Source: Exiguobacterium sp.
GTDB lineage: Bacteria; Bacillota; Bacilli; Exiguobacteriales; Exiguobacteriaceae
Direction of reading: 5' to 3'
Length of the DNA: 64,000 nt
NCBI RefSeq assembly: GCF_020832205.1
Contig: NZ_JAFIFD010000033.1
Span: 151,735 to 215,734, forward strand
Shown here piece by piece: positions 37,552 through 47,479 of this stretch. The notes under the pieces are model-generated. The model was given only the letters and a program-made list of their open reading frames with translations, was not told the DNA's origin and did no database searches. The first letter of the stretch is position 1; every line of letters begins with the position of its first letter. A program made the translations under genes and the position numbers.

Positions 37552-37590
37552 ACGAAGTCGTGTTACAGTCGAACTGAAACATGACTTCGT
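37552..37590 (+). other. 18-pair hairpin in the mcp 3' region
   Basis: Arms of 18 bases at 37552-37569 and 37573-37590 (outer part ACGAAGTC / GACTTCGT), 3-base loop CGA, with one mismatch and one G-T pair. No T run follows, so it is not a standard terminator. Function unknown. Confidence 0.6.
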
Positions 37591-37642
37591 TGTTGTTCAC
37601 TATACAGAAGCTTTGACTCATTCTTGTGCTAAGCAATTAAAG

Positions 37643-37674
37643 CAAAAAACTGCAGACAGCTTACTTGTCTGCAG
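37643..37674 (-). terminator. terminator of the small membrane protein pair
   Basis: CTGCAGACA / TGTCTGCAG perfect 9-pair stem; on the minus strand it is followed by six T. Confidence 0.82.
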
Positions 37675-37680
37675 CCTGAG

Positions 37681-37707
37681 GTTACAGACGTGTCTGTAAC
37701 TTTTTTT
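37681..37707 (+). terminator. terminator of the chemoreceptor gene
   Basis: GTTACAGAC-GT-GTCTGTAAC perfect stem and seven T on the plus strand. It lies beyond the leftward terminator, so the two convergent transcripts overlap. Confidence 0.88.
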
Positions 37708-37722
37708 AATTCAATGGTTGTT

Positions 37723-37914
37723 TCAGTTACCTGTGAACGTTTTAGAGAGTTTGCCAATCACGTACCCTATCACGGCAATAGTTGTAACCAATGCAGCGTT
37801 GTTAATCTTGTCATGGAACAATACATACACTCCGACACCTAAAATAGCTACTATGATGAGGAAAAACCAATCTTTTGCTCCCATAATAGATTGAAGTTTA
37901 GTCTTGTTAGACAT
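37723..37914 (-). CDS. small two-helix membrane protein
   Basis: 63 residues: a short polar N-terminus (MSNKTKLQSIMGAKDW) and two membrane helices (about 17-35, 41-57) joined by DKINNA. AAGGAGG lies just upstream of the ATG. It overlaps the preceding small gene by 8 bases. It looks like a distant copy of that neighbour (same topology, D..N/S..TTIAV / TIITIAV at the helix-2 start). Base composition is more A/T-rich than the flanking genes. No family recognised; holin-like, toxin-like or stress-membrane roles are all possible. Confidence 0.6.
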   Translation of the reverse strand: MSNKTKLQSIMGAKDWFFLIIVAILGVGVYVLFHDKINNAALVTTIAVIGYVIGKLSKTFTGN

Positions 37915-38092
37915 GACTGTCGTCCTCCTTAGTCGTCTTGACCGCAAACTTAAGGACGACAACGATGACAAATACGGCAATGGTGATTATCGTCTTTGTC
38001 GAATCGCTCATTCCGTCCACGAAAAAATACATAACGGTCACTGCTGCGAGCAATACAATGTAAATCCATTCTTTAGCTGAGTGATTTATCAT
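37907..38092 (-). CDS. small two-helix membrane protein (neighbour copy)
   Basis: 61 residues: INHSAKEW, helix 1 (about 9-26, IYIVLLAAVTVMYFFVD), a short polar turn (GMSDSTK) and helix 2 (about 34-51), then a charged tail (KTTKEDDSHV). AGGAGG precedes the ATG. It is the first gene of a two-gene leftward unit. Unknown function; low GC suggests recent acquisition. Confidence 0.58.
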   Translation of the reverse strand: MINHSAKEWIYIVLLAAVTVMYFFVDGMSDSTKTIITIAVFVIVVVLKFAVKTTKEDDSHV

Positions 38093-38392
38093 GAAACCTC
38101 CTGACAGTTGCCAAACTAACACACTAAATTTTGGAATGAAAGCCCCAGAAAAAAAGTCTAAGGATAGAGACGTATGTCTTTTAAGTCGTTAACAAGCCAA
38201 TGAGATGGGGGACGAACAGAAATCGACACGTTCAGCGCTTATTCTCCTCCCATCAAGGCATCAGAAAAAACAAACGGCCGCCAGACGGCGACCGTTTTGC
38301 GTTGCTCACTATAAAAAGATCGTGTTAATCAACAAGCTGAGAAACGTATATTTCTTCGGCTTAACTATACTTACGTGGATTGGATCAAACGG
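38093..38392. other. non-coding gap before the ZIP gene
   Basis: 300 bases without a convincing gene. It holds the ZIP terminator (38264-38298) and must contain the promoter of the small membrane protein pair, which I cannot place with confidence. An open frame on the plus strand here has no ribosome site and runs antisense into the ZIP gene. Confidence 0.55.
38264..38298 (-). terminator. terminator of the ZIP transporter gene
   Basis: AAACGGcCGCC-agac-GGCGaCCGTTTT stem; on the minus strand it is followed by TTTGTTTTTT. It lies about 95 bases past the stop. Confidence 0.75.
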
Positions 38393-39247
38393 TCACATTA
38401 ACAAAACGAGGCTTGCGGCCATGACCATCATCCCGGCGACCATGCCGTACACCGCATGGTGGGCGCGTCCATATTCACGGGCGGCCGGCAACAGTTCATC
38501 GAGCGAGATGAACACCATGATGCCTCCGACAGCGGCGAACAACAGACCGAACACCGTATCGCTCAAGAACGGCATCAAAATCAAGAAGCCGACGATGGCG
38601 CCTGCCGGCTCGGCAAGACCTGATAAGAACGAATACTTGAGTGCTTTTTTACGGGAGCCGGTCGCGTAATAGATCGGTACCGACACAGCGATCCCTTCCG
38701 GAATGTTGTGGAGGGCGATGGCGATCGCGATGGCGAGACCGACGGCCGGGTCGTTCAGCGCCGAGATGAATGTCGCCAAGCCTTCAGGGAAGTTATGGAT
38801 CGTGATCGCGAGCGCCATGAACAGCCCCATCTTATGAAGCCGTTTTTTCGACGCTTCGTTGAGCGGGGCCTGTGCCGTCGCGGTCGACGCCATCTCATGT
38901 GTCGATGGATCGTTTTGCATCGTCTCGACGAATTTCACTTCGTGCGGGTTCTCCGGTGACGGGATGAACTTGTCGATCAGCCCGATGAGCAGCATCCCGC
39001 CGAAGAAGGCGAGCACCGTGTAAATCGTTCCGGCCTGCTCACCGTGGGCGCCAATCAGTTCTTCGAGCGCCTTCGGAAAGATTTCGACGAACGAGACGTA
39101 AATCATGACCCCGCCCGAGAAACCGAGGGACACGGATAAGAATGCCGTGTTCGTCCGTTTGGCGAAGAACGCGATCATACTCCCGATACCGGTCGCGAGT
39201 CCGGCGAATAAGGTGAGTAAAAAGGCGTATACAATCGTACTATCCAT
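38393..39247 (-). CDS. zupT: ZIP family metal transporter (ZupT-like)
   Basis: 284 residues, eight membrane helices with the usual His-containing loop between helices 3 and 4. The metal site motifs are HNFPEGLATF and HNIPEGIAVSVP. ZIP proteins take up Zn2+ and other divalent metals. AAAGGAG lies 10 bases before the ATG. No Zur box is seen upstream, although a Zur-box gene lies about 3.7 kb away; a weak AT-rich inverted repeat near 39270-39290 is not a clear operator. Confidence 0.92.
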   Translation of the reverse strand: MDSTIVYAFLLTLFAGLATGIGSMIAFFAKRTNTAFLSVSLGFSGGVMIYVSFVEIFPKALEELIGAHGEQAGTIYTVLAFFGGMLLIGLIDKFIPSPENPHEVKFVETMQNDPSTHEMASTATAQAPLNEASKKRLHKMGLFMALAITIHNFPEGLATFISALNDPAVGLAIAIAIALHNIPEGIAVSVPIYYATGSRKKALKYSFLSGLAEPAGAIVGFLILMPFLSDTVFGLLFAAVGGIMVFISLDELLPAAREYGRAHHAVYGMVAGMMVMAASLVLLM

Positions 39248-39472
39248 TTTCGAGTGACTCCTTTACGAATAAATTTGATTTTTTGATAAATTCAGCATAC
39301 ATCAAGTTTTGCCCTTGCGCAACATTTAGTCGCTCAGGCAAAAAGAATCGTGGGAAATGACCGTTTGGTGTTACAATTTTAGGAAAACGATTGATAAATG
39401 TTTAGAATATTTGTAATGTTAACGAGAGAAGATTTTCAAACAGAACATGTGTTTTAGAAAGGAAATAGCCGT

Positions 39473-40774
39473 ATGTACAAAAAAGGGAATATCGCGATCT
39501 TTGCGGTCATCATGATCGCAACGATCCTACTTGCCGTGCTCACGACACCTTGGGTCGTGAAAAACACGAACCTCGGACTCGACTTAAAAGGCGGGTTCGA
39601 AGTGCTGTACGAAGTGCAGCCGCTCGAAGACGGCGACGTCATCGACCAGTCGGCGATGAATGCAACCGTTCGCGCCATCAACAACCGGGTCAACGTGCTC
39701 GGGGTATCGGAACCTGATATCCGCATCGAGGACAGTAACCGGATCCGCGTCCAACTCGCGGGCGTCTCGAACCAAAACGATGCCCGGGAAGTGCTGTCTT
39801 CGACGGCACAGCTCACGTTCCGTGACATTGACGACAACGTCCTCCTCGACGGGAAAGACCTCGCACCACGCGGGGCTTCGATCAGCTATGACCAACAAGG
39901 TCAGCCGGTCGTCGAGTTGACGCTTCAATCGGCCGATAAGTTCGGTGAAGTGACGTCGCAAATCTCGCAACGTCCGGCACCGGAAAACCGTCTCGTCATT
40001 TGGTTAGACTATGAAGAAGGCGACACGTATGAAACAGAGATTCAAAAAGAGAACTCGAAAATCGTATCGGACGCATCGGTCAACGGACCGATCTTGTCGG
40101 ATAAAGCGATCATCTCCGGTGGCGGCATCGATGCCGAGAGCGGACAGCGCCTTGCCGATATTTTGAACGCCGGTGCCCTTCCGGTCAAGCTTGAAGAAAT
40201 CTACTCGACGTCGGTCTCGGCCCAGTTCGGTCAAGACGCGCTCGACAAGACCGTCTTCGCTTCGATGATTGGGATTGCCGCGGTCTTCTTATTCATGTTG
40301 TTCTTCTATCGTTTGCCAGGTCTCGTCTCGATCATCACGCTCGTGCTGTACATCAACTTGATCATGTTGTTCTTCAACGGGATCAACGCCGTCTTGACGC
40401 TCCCAGGGATCGCGGCACTCGTCCTCGGGGTCGGGATGGCGGTCGATGCGAACATCATCACGGCGGAGCGGATCAAAGACGAGCTGCGCTCCGGGAAATC
40501 GGTCTTGTCGGCATTCCGTGCCGGTAACCGTCGTTCCCTCAGCACGATCATTGATGCCAACTTGACGACGCTCATCTCGGCCGCAGTCTTGTTCTACTTC
40601 GGGACGAGCTCGGTCAAAGGGTTCGCCATCATGCTCATGATCTCGATCGCGATGACGTTCATCTCGAACGTCTTCATCTCACGTTATTTGATGCACCTTC
40701 TCGTCGCTAGTCGCTTGTTCGACAAGCGTAAAGGCTGGTTTGGTGTGAAGGAGAGTGAAATCCGTGAACTTTAA
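39473..40774 (+). CDS. secD: protein translocase subunit SecD
   Basis: 433 residues. An N-terminal helix, the SecD block LGLDLKGGFEVLYEV, a periplasmic-type P1 domain (shorter than in Proteobacteria), then five helices with GIAALVLGVGMAVDANIITAERIKDEL. It uses the proton gradient to complete protein export. It overlaps secF by 11 bases. B. subtilis has a single fused SecDF; here they are two genes. Confidence 0.95.
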   Translation: MYKKGNIAIFAVIMIATILLAVLTTPWVVKNTNLGLDLKGGFEVLYEVQPLEDGDVIDQSAMNATVRAINNRVNVLGVSEPDIRIEDSNRIRVQLAGVSNQNDAREVLSSTAQLTFRDIDDNVLLDGKDLAPRGASISYDQQGQPVVELTLQSADKFGEVTSQISQRPAPENRLVIWLDYEEGDTYETEIQKENSKIVSDASVNGPILSDKAIISGGGIDAESGQRLADILNAGALPVKLEEIYSTSVSAQFGQDALDKTVFASMIGIAAVFLFMLFFYRLPGLVSIITLVLYINLIMLFFNGINAVLTLPGIAALVLGVGMAVDANIITAERIKDELRSGKSVLSAFRAGNRRSLSTIIDANLTTLISAAVLFYFGTSSVKGFAIMLMISIAMTFISNVFISRYLMHLLVASRLFDKRKGWFGVKESEIREL

Positions 40775-41690
40775 ACTCACTGAATGGAATTATGTGAAAC
40801 ATATGCGCAAGATGTTCCTCATCTCGTGCGCTATCGTCATCATCGGTCTCGGCATCTTGTTCTTCCGCGGGTTGAACCTCGGGATCGACTTCGCATCCGG
40901 GACACGGGTCGAAGTCCAAACCGAGACGCAAGTGTCGCAAGAAGAACTCGAAGCAGCATTCCGCGAGGCGGGTGTCGACGAGTCGATCTCGTCTGTCCAG
41001 TACGCTGACGGCGGGACGCTCGCGAACGTCACGTTCGTCGGACAGCTCGGTCAACAAGACGTCGCTTCTGTGAAAGACGTCTTCACGGAGACGTTCGGCA
41101 GCGACCCGAACATTAGCACCGTCTCGGCCGAAGTCGGCCGTGACATTGCGCGGAACGCAATCTACGCGGTCGCGCTCGCCTCGCTCGGGATCATTTTGTA
41201 CATCACGTTCCGGTTTGAATTCTCGTATGCGGTCGCGACCGTCGTCGCGATGCTCCACGATGCGTTCTTCATGATCGTCGCCTTCTCGATTTTCGGGATC
41301 GAAGTCAACTTGTACTTCGTCGCCGCGATCTTGACGATCATCGGTTACTCGGTCAACGACACGATCGTCACGTTCGACCGGGTGCGTGAAAATATTCAAG
41401 CGTATGAGAAAGAGCGGAAGATCAAGTCGATGGACGTCTACCGCTCGATCGTCAACCAATCAATCCAAGAGACGATCGTCCGTTCGGTCAACACGGTCAT
41501 TACCGTCCTCTTGACGGCGCTCGCGCTCTACGTGTTCGGTGCCGAATCGATTCGCGGCTTCGCGGTTGCTCTTCTCGTCGGCTTGTTCATGGGGATGTAT
41601 TCATCGCTCTTTATCGCTTCTTACTTGTGGTTGCTCCTTAAACGGACGACGCTCAATAAAAAGAAAGCAGAGCCTGCCCCAGAAGTATGA
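40764..41690 (+). CDS. secF: protein translocase subunit SecF
   Basis: 308 residues, six helices. LNLGIDFASGTRVEV near the N-terminus and GYSVNDTIVTFDRVREN are SecF signatures. The GTG at 40764 has GGAGAG 8 bases upstream within the end of secD; an earlier GTG at 40755 overlaps that site. Functions with SecD and YajC. Confidence 0.94.
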   Translation: MNFKLTEWNYVKHMRKMFLISCAIVIIGLGILFFRGLNLGIDFASGTRVEVQTETQVSQEELEAAFREAGVDESISSVQYADGGTLANVTFVGQLGQQDVASVKDVFTETFGSDPNISTVSAEVGRDIARNAIYAVALASLGIILYITFRFEFSYAVATVVAMLHDAFFMIVAFSIFGIEVNLYFVAAILTIIGYSVNDTIVTFDRVRENIQAYEKERKIKSMDVYRSIVNQSIQETIVRSVNTVITVLLTALALYVFGAESIRGFAVALLVGLFMGMYSSLFIASYLWLLLKRTTLNKKKAEPAPEV

Positions 41691-41696
41691 TTCTTT

Positions 41697-41727
41697 GGTC
41701 TCCCGAGTTCGCTCGGGGGACCTTTTT
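41697..41727 (+). terminator. terminator of secDF
   Basis: GGTCTCCCGAG-TTCG-CTCGGGGGACC and five T: a UUCG tetraloop hairpin. Confidence 0.92.
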
Positions 41728-41759
41728 AAATGTCAAGACGGCACATCCGCGGCTGCTTC

Positions 41760-41768
41760 TGATATAAT
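41760..41768 (+). promoter_or_regulatory. extended -10 promoter of recJ
   Basis: TGATATAAT (extended -10 with perfect TATAAT at 41763-41768); no clear -35. Confidence 0.6.
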
Positions 41769-41792
41769 CAACAGTTGATTGGAGTGAAGGAC

Positions 41793-44090
41793 ATGTATCA
41801 TGCGAAAAAACGGTGGGTGTATCCGGAAGCGGATACGGCCGCTGTCGAACGAATCCAAACCGAACTGAATATATCGGAGCAACTCGCGACGTTGCTCGTC
41901 GAACGCGGCCATCACGAAGTGGAGGCGGCGAAAGCGTTTCTCCACATCGAGGACGAGCTCACGTTCCACGACCCGTACTTGTTTGAACAGATGGACAAAG
42001 TCGTCAAACGCTTGAAACAGGCGGCTGATGACGGGGAGATGGTCCTCATTTACGGCGACTATGACGTCGACGGGGTGAGCGCTTCGGCCGTCATGTGGCA
42101 CGCTTTGACGGAGATCGGCGTCATGGCCGAGTGTTATATCCCGAACCGGTTCACGGAAGGATACGGTCCGAACAAGGAAGCGTTCAGTTGGGCGGCGACG
42201 GAAGGGTTCACGCTCATCATCACCGTCGACTGCGGCATCTCTGGGATCGAAGAGGCGGCGCTGTTGAAGGAACTTCAAGTTGATTTGATCATCACCGATC
42301 ACCACGAGCCGAAAGAGACGCTCCCTGATGCGTTCGCCATCATCCATCCGCATCTCGATGCGTCGTACCCGTACGACAAGTTGGCCGGTGCCGGCGTCGC
42401 TTTGAAAGTGGCACACGCCGTCCTCGACCGGATGCCCGACGAGTTGCTCGACTTGGCCGTCCTTGGAACGATCGCCGACCTCGTGCCGCTCGACGGGGAA
42501 AACCGTCTGCTCGCCAAACTCGGTCTCAAGGCGCTCGATGAGTCGAAACGTCCGGGTATCCTTGCTTTGCGCGAAGTGTGCGCTTTGACGGACGCACCGC
42601 TGAACGAGGAATCGGTCGGTTTCGCGTTCGGACCGCGGATCAATGCGGCCGGACGCCTCGATTCGGCGATGCCTGCGCTGCAGATGCTCCTCGCCGAGAC
42701 GGAAGCGGAAGCGCTCGAGCTCGCCAAACAACTCGATAAACAGAACAAAGAGCGTCAAGACATCGTCAAGACGATCGCCAAAGAAGCGACGGAACTCGTC
42801 GAGGCATCGATGACGGACGACCGCGTCCTCGTCGTCGCCAGCGAACGGTGGAATCCCGGTGTCGTCGGAATCGTCGCGTCACGGCTCGTCGAAGCGTATT
42901 ATCGCCCGGTCATCCTGCTCTGCCACGATCCGAAGACGGGGAAGGCGAAAGGTTCGGGCCGCTCGATTGACGGCTTCGACTTGTTCAAAGAGTTGTCGAA
43001 GAATGAAGATATTTTGCCGCACTTCGGTGGGCACCCGGCTGCCGCCGGGATGACGCTCTTGTCAGAAAACGTCGCCGAACTGCGGAAACGGTTGAACGAA
43101 CAAGCGGAGTTGATCCCGGACGAGACGTTCGTCGCCCGGGTGAACGTCGATTTGAAACTTGATGTGAACGATGTGACGCTCGACTTGATCGCAGAGATCG
43201 GCAAGCTCGCTCCGTTCGGGATGGGAAACCCGTCGCCACGCGTCGTCGTGTCAGATGCGCGTCTGCGCGACATCCGACAAATCGGCCGCGATAATTCCCA
43301 TTTGAAAGTGCAACTCGCCGGTGACAAGCGTGAACTTGACGGCATCGGTTTTGGTTTCGGCCACGTCGTCTCAGAAATTTCTAAGATGGCCCACGTCTCG
43401 CTCATGGGCAGTCTGCAAGTGAACGAATGGAACGGGATGCGAAAGCCTCAGCTCATGATTCAAGACATGCGCGTCGATGATTTCCAAGTGTTCGATTATC
43501 GCGGCAAGAAGAATTCGCGGCAAGAGCTGAATGACTTGCCGAAAGACGCGACTTCCTTCGTCTCGTTCCAAGGGACGGATGAGACGTTCCCGCTTCATGA
43601 AGGCGATGAGCCGCTCAATCGATTCGTCGTGTTGCTCGATTTGCCGGATGATGAGTCTGAGCTAGCTGAGCGTCTGCACGAAGGGGTCGAACGTGTCTAC
43701 TGTGCGTTCGGTCAAGGCGGGGGATCGTTCTTCGAGAAATTGCCGACACGAGAAGATTTCCGAACATACTACGTCCATATGGCGACGTGCGAACGGAAAA
43801 ACTTGCGAGAAAACTTGATTCGTTTGTCAATCGAGCGAAAATGGTCAAAAAATACGATTCAATTTATGCATCAAGTATTCTCTGAACTCGAATTTCTTGT
43901 TACAATGGAAGACGGACTGCCTGGAGTAAATCCAGAAGCGCCGAAACGTGATTTGACCGAAGCGCCATGCTATAAACGTCGAGTCGGGAAACAACAACTC
44001 GAAGAGCGTTACGTCTATGCGTCGTTGGCGGAACTAAAAGAGCGGTTACAAACGTTGCGATCGAACAAGATGCAGGAGGCTTACTCATAA
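41793..44090 (+). CDS. recJ: single-strand DNA exonuclease RecJ
   Basis: 765 residues. DHH phosphoesterase motifs: [34 protein letters not shown]1 motif [13 protein letters not shown]-fold DNA-binding region and the C-terminal extension common in Bacillales. 5'-3' exonuclease in recombination and mismatch repair. The ATG with GGAGTGAAGGA upstream is preferred over a TTG six codons earlier. Followed at 1 base by apt, as in B. subtilis. Confidence 0.95.
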   Translation: MYHAKKRWVYPEADTAAVERIQTELNISEQLATLLVERGHHEVEAAKAFLHIEDELTFHDPYLFEQMDKVVKRLKQAADDGEMVLIYGDYDVDGVSASAVMWHALTEIGVMAECYIPNRFTEGYGPNKEAFSWAATEGFTLIITVDCGISGIEEAALLKELQVDLIITDHHEPKETLPDAFAIIHPHLDASYPYDKLAGAGVALKVAHAVLDRMPDELLDLAVLGTIADLVPLDGENRLLAKLGLKALDESKRPGILALREVCALTDAPLNEESVGFAFGPRINAAGRLDSAMPALQMLLAETEAEALELAKQLDKQNKERQDIVKTIAKEATELVEASMTDDRVLVVASERWNPGVVGIVASRLVEAYYRPVILLCHDPKTGKAKGSGRSIDGFDLFKELSKNEDILPHFGGHPAAAGMTLLSENVAELRKRLNEQAELIPDETFVARVNVDLKLDVNDVTLDLIAEIGKLAPFGMGNPSPRVVVSDARLRDIRQIGRDNSHLKVQLAGDKRELDGIGFGFGHVVSEISKMAHVSLMGSLQVNEWNGMRKPQLMIQDMRVDDFQVFDYRGKKNSRQELNDLPKDATSFVSFQGTDETFPLHEGDEPLNRFVVLLDLPDDESELAERLHEGVERVYCAFGQGGGSFFEKLPTREDFRTYYVHMATCERKNLRENLIRLSIERKWSKNTIQFMHQVFSELEFLVTMEDGLPGVNPEAPKRDLTEAPCYKRRVGKQQLEERYVYASLAELKERLQTLRSNKMQEAYS

Positions 44091-44091
44091 A

Positions 44092-44610
44092 ATGGATTTC
44101 AAACAACATATTAAAGAAGTAGCGGATTACCCGAAAGAAGGAATCAGCTTCAAAGACATCACGTCACTTATGCAAGACGGTGTCGCTTATAAAAAAGCAG
44201 TGGACGAACTCGTCACGTATGCACAGGAGCGCGGCGCAGAACTCATCGCCGGTCCTGAGGCACGCGGTTTCGTCGTCGGTTGCCCGGCCGCTTACGCGCT
44301 CGAGATCGGTTTCGTGCCGGTCCGTAAAGAAGGCAAATTGCCGCGCGAGACGGTTCGCGTCGCTTATGGCCTCGAATACGGGACAGACATTTTGACGATG
44401 CACAAAGATTCGATCAAACCAGGTCAACAAGTCGTCATCTTGGACGACTTGCTCGCGACGGGCGGCACGATCGAAGCGACGATCAAAATGATCGAACAAC
44501 TTGGCGGCGTCGTTGCCGGAATCGGGTTCTTGATCGAACTTGACGGCCTTGGAGGACGGGAACGTCTCGAAGGATACGACGTGTTCTCACTCATCCGCTA
44601 CGAAGACTGA
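44092..44610 (+). CDS. apt: adenine phosphoribosyltransferase
   Basis: 172 residues. PRPP-binding loop [27 protein letters not shown] and the N-terminal [12 protein letters not shown] block. Salvages adenine to AMP. AGGAGG is about 12 bases upstream. Terminator follows. Confidence 0.97.
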   Translation: MDFKQHIKEVADYPKEGISFKDITSLMQDGVAYKKAVDELVTYAQERGAELIAGPEARGFVVGCPAAYALEIGFVPVRKEGKLPRETVRVAYGLEYGTDILTMHKDSIKPGQQVVILDDLLATGGTIEATIKMIEQLGGVVAGIGFLIELDGLGGRERLEGYDVFSLIRYED

Positions 44611-44614
44611 TTCG

Positions 44615-44641
44615 AAGGGAAGCGTTTCGCTTCCCTTTTTT
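44615..44641 (+). terminator. terminator of recJ-apt
   Basis: GGGAAGCG-TTT-CGCTTCCC plus six T. Confidence 0.92.
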
Positions 44642-44673
44642 GAATAGTTTTTGAGGAAAATAACCCGCAACCT

Positions 44674-44702
44674 TTGACAGGTCGTCAGATTTTTTTGATA
44701 AT
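44674..44702 (+). promoter_or_regulatory. promoter of relA-dtd
   Basis: TTGACA (44674-44679), 17 bases, GATAAT (44697-44702); a leader of about 75 bases follows. Confidence 0.78.
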
Positions 44703-44786
44703 AGTAAGTAAAATTAGAATATATATGAACGTTTACTACTACCATGCTGCGTCGAATCCGAGACGATTGGGGCGGTAAGAAAAAGG

Positions 44787-46988
44787 GTGTCGAATGTTAT
44801 GACCAAAAAACAAATCGTAAGTATTGAGGACCTTCTCGACGCGCTCGGGGAGTATATGAGTGAAGACGATATTGCTGAAGTGAAACGCGCTTACGAATAC
44901 GCAAAACTGCATCATACCGGTCAGTTCAGACGTTCCGGCGAACCTTACATCCTCCACCCGGTCCAAGTGGCCGGGATTCTCGTCGATATCGGGTTGGACG
45001 CGACGACGATCATCGGGGCACTCCTGCATGACGTCGTCGAGGACACGGACGTGACGCTCAAAGAGCTCGCGGACGAATTCGGTGCGGATGTGGCCATGCT
45101 CGTCGATGGCGTGACGAAGCTCGGGAAAATCAAGTACAAGTCGAAAAAAGAAGAGCTCGCCGAGAATCATCGCAAGATGATCATCGCGATGGCAGAAGAT
45201 GTGCGGGTCATCTTGATTAAGCTCGCCGACCGTCTCCACAACATGCGGACGCTTCAACATATGCCGAAAGAGAAGCAAGTCCAAAAGGCCGAGGAGACGC
45301 TCGAGATTTTCGCCCCGCTCGCACACCGGATGGGGATCTCGACGATCAAGTGGGAGCTCGAAGATATTTCGCTACGATATATCAATCCGCAGCAATACTA
45401 CAAGATCGTCTCGATGATGAAACAAAAGCGCACCGAGCGGGAAGCGCTCGTCACGTCGGTCATCACGGAAGTGAACGCTGTCCTCGAGGAAGTGAGCATC
45501 GAGGCGGATGTGAACGGTCGCCCGAAACATATTTATTCCATCTATAACAAGATGGTGAAACATAAGAAAGAATTCAATGAGATTTATGATTTGATGGCCG
45601 TCCGGATCATCGTCGATTCGATTCGTGACTGCTACGCCGTCCTCGGTATCATCCATACGCAGTACAAGCCGATGCCGGGCCGGTTCAAAGACTATATCGC
45701 CATGCCGAAACCAAACATGTATCAGTCGCTTCACACGACGGTGATCGGACCGAAAGGTGAGCCGCTCGAAGTGCAGATTCGAACGAAAGACATGCACTTC
45801 ATCGCCGAGTTCGGGATCGCCGCACACTGGGCGTATAAAGAAGGGAAGAACGTCGCGACGAACGGGTTCGATGAGAAAATCGCCCATCTTCGCGAAATTC
45901 TTGAACTGCAAAAAGACACGACGGACGCAGAAGAGTTCATGGAGTCGCTAAAAGTCGATTTCTTCAGCGACATGCTCTACGTCTTCACGCCGAAAGGCGA
46001 CGTCTTCGAGTTGCCGAAAGGATCGGTCCCGATCGACTATGCGTATCGCATCCACACCGAGATCGGCCACCGGATGACGGGCGCTAAAGTGAACGGACGG
46101 ATGGTGCCGCTCGACCATAAACTCGAGACGGGTGACATCATCGAGATCATCACGTCGAAACATAGTTACGGTCCGAGCAAGGACTGGCTCAAACTCGCTG
46201 TCTCGAGCCAAGCGAAGAACAAGATTCGCCAATGGTTCAAACGTCAACAACGTGAAGAGAACGTCGAGAAAGGGAAAGAACTCGTCGACGTCGAGATCAA
46301 AAAACTCGGCTTCGAGCCGAAAGAAGTCATCGACGACCAATCGATCAGCGTTGTCGTTGAGAAGTTCAACTTCGGCAATGAAGAAGAGATGTACGCCGCT
46401 GTCGGCTATCACGGCATCACCGCCGCGCAAGTCGCGCACAAGTTGACCGAGAAGCAACGGAAAGAGCCGAAACTCGAGCTGTCTGATGCGATCAACGAGC
46501 TGAAAGTGAGCCAATCGCCGAAGAAGAAGACGGCCGAGGCCGGCGTCTCCGTGAAAGGAATCGACAACATGCTCATCCGGATGAGCCGATGCTGTAACCC
46601 GGTGCCGGGCGATGAGATCGTCGGCTATATCACGCGCGGGCGCGGCGTGTCGATTCACCGGAAAGACTGCTTGAACATCATCAACGAGCAGCATCCGGAA
46701 CGGCTTCTCACGGTCGAGTGGGAAGCGGGTCAGGCGAAAGAGAAGAACTACAACGTCGATATCGAGATTACTGGATATGACCGTTCGGGACTGTTGAACG
46801 ACGTGCTCCAAGCCGTCTCGGCGACGAACACGAACATCGTCGCCGTCAGCGGACGCGGGGACACGAACAAACAAGCTCGCATCTCGATGACGATTTCGAT
46901 CCCGAACGTGAACCATTTGCAAAAAGTCGTCGACCGGATCAAGCAGATTTCGGACGTGTACTCGGTGAGCCGAGTCATGATGACGTGA
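44787..46988 (+). CDS. relA: bifunctional (p)ppGpp synthetase/hydrolase RelA (Rel)
   Basis: 733 residues. HD hydrolase domain (HDVVEDTDVT, IKLADRLHNMRTL), synthetase domain (GRPKHIYSIYNKM, YDLMAVRII, PNMYQSLHTTV), TGS domain (VFTPKGDVFELPKGS), zinc-finger region (RCCNPVPGDEIVGYITRG) and C-terminal ACT domain. The intact HD site shows that it both makes and destroys the alarmone. GTG 44787 and ATG 44799 are both possible starts. Followed by dtd as in B. subtilis. Confidence 0.96.
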   Translation: MSNVMTKKQIVSIEDLLDALGEYMSEDDIAEVKRAYEYAKLHHTGQFRRSGEPYILHPVQVAGILVDIGLDATTIIGALLHDVVEDTDVTLKELADEFGADVAMLVDGVTKLGKIKYKSKKEELAENHRKMIIAMAEDVRVILIKLADRLHNMRTLQHMPKEKQVQKAEETLEIFAPLAHRMGISTIKWELEDISLRYINPQQYYKIVSMMKQKRTEREALVTSVITEVNAVLEEVSIEADVNGRPKHIYSIYNKMVKHKKEFNEIYDLMAVRIIVDSIRDCYAVLGIIHTQYKPMPGRFKDYIAMPKPNMYQSLHTTVIGPKGEPLEVQIRTKDMHFIAEFGIAAHWAYKEGKNVATNGFDEKIAHLREILELQKDTTDAEEFMESLKVDFFSDMLYVFTPKGDVFELPKGSVPIDYAYRIHTEIGHRMTGAKVNGRMVPLDHKLETGDIIEIITSKHSYGPSKDWLKLAVSSQAKNKIRQWFKRQQREENVEKGKELVDVEIKKLGFEPKEVIDDQSISVVVEKFNFGNEEEMYAAVGYHGITAAQVAHKLTEKQRKEPKLELSDAINELKVSQSPKKKTAEAGVSVKGIDNMLIRMSRCCNPVPGDEIVGYITRGRGVSIHRKDCLNIINEQHPERLLTVEWEAGQAKEKNYNVDIEITGYDRSGLLNDVLQAVSATNTNIVAVSGRGDTNKQARISMTISIPNVNHLQKVVDRIKQISDVYSVSRVMMT

Positions 46989-47005
46989 CGAAAGGAAGAT
47001 TTTAA

Positions 47006-47449
47006 GTGCGTGTATTGTTGCAACGAGTAAAACAAGCATCCGTCACCGTCGACGAGGAAATCGTCGGCGCGATCGACGCCGGCTACCTGCTCCTCGTCGG
47101 GGTCACCCATGAGGACACGGAAGCGGAAGTGAACTGGCTTGCCGATAAAGTGGCCGGTCTCCGTGTGTTTGAAGACGCGAATGAGAAGATGAACTTGTCG
47201 ATTCAAGACGTCGCTGGAAAAGTGTTGTCGGTGTCCCAGTTCACGCTCTACGGCGACACGCTAAAAGGACGACGGCCGGCCTTCACGCAGGCCGCGAAGC
47301 CTGACGTCGCCGAGACGCTCTATGAGCAGTTCAACGCCCGTCTTCGCACGCACGGTCTCGTCGTCGAGACCGGAACGTTCGGGGCGATGATGGACGTCGC
47401 GCTCGTCAACGACGGACCGGTGACGCTCATGCTCGAAAAAAACGCTTGA
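47006..47449 (+). CDS. dtd: D-aminoacyl-tRNA deacylase
   Basis: 147 residues. The two cross-subunit motifs [12 protein letters not shown] and [10 protein letters not shown] match the SQFTL and NxGP(V/F)T signatures. Removes D-amino acids wrongly attached to tRNA. GTG start after AAAGGAAG, 17 bases past relA. Confidence 0.96.
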   Translation: MRVLLQRVKQASVTVDEEIVGAIDAGYLLLVGVTHEDTEAEVNWLADKVAGLRVFEDANEKMNLSIQDVAGKVLSVSQFTLYGDTLKGRRPAFTQAAKPDVAETLYEQFNARLRTHGLVVETGTFGAMMDVALVNDGPVTLMLEKNA

Positions 47450-47479
47450 CAGAAGGTGTCAAAATTCGGCATCATGAAG

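Noticed and set aside
38205..38669. 154-codon plus-strand frame before the ZIP gene
   Set aside because: No ribosome site, spans the ZIP terminator and is antisense to the ZIP gene.
39268..39292. AT-rich inverted repeat upstream of the ZIP gene as a metal-regulator box
   Set aside because: Arms of only five bases and no fit to the Zur or MntR patterns I know.
45948..47039. 363-codon minus-strand frame opposite relA
   Set aside because: No start site and no motifs; relA on the plus strand is unambiguous.
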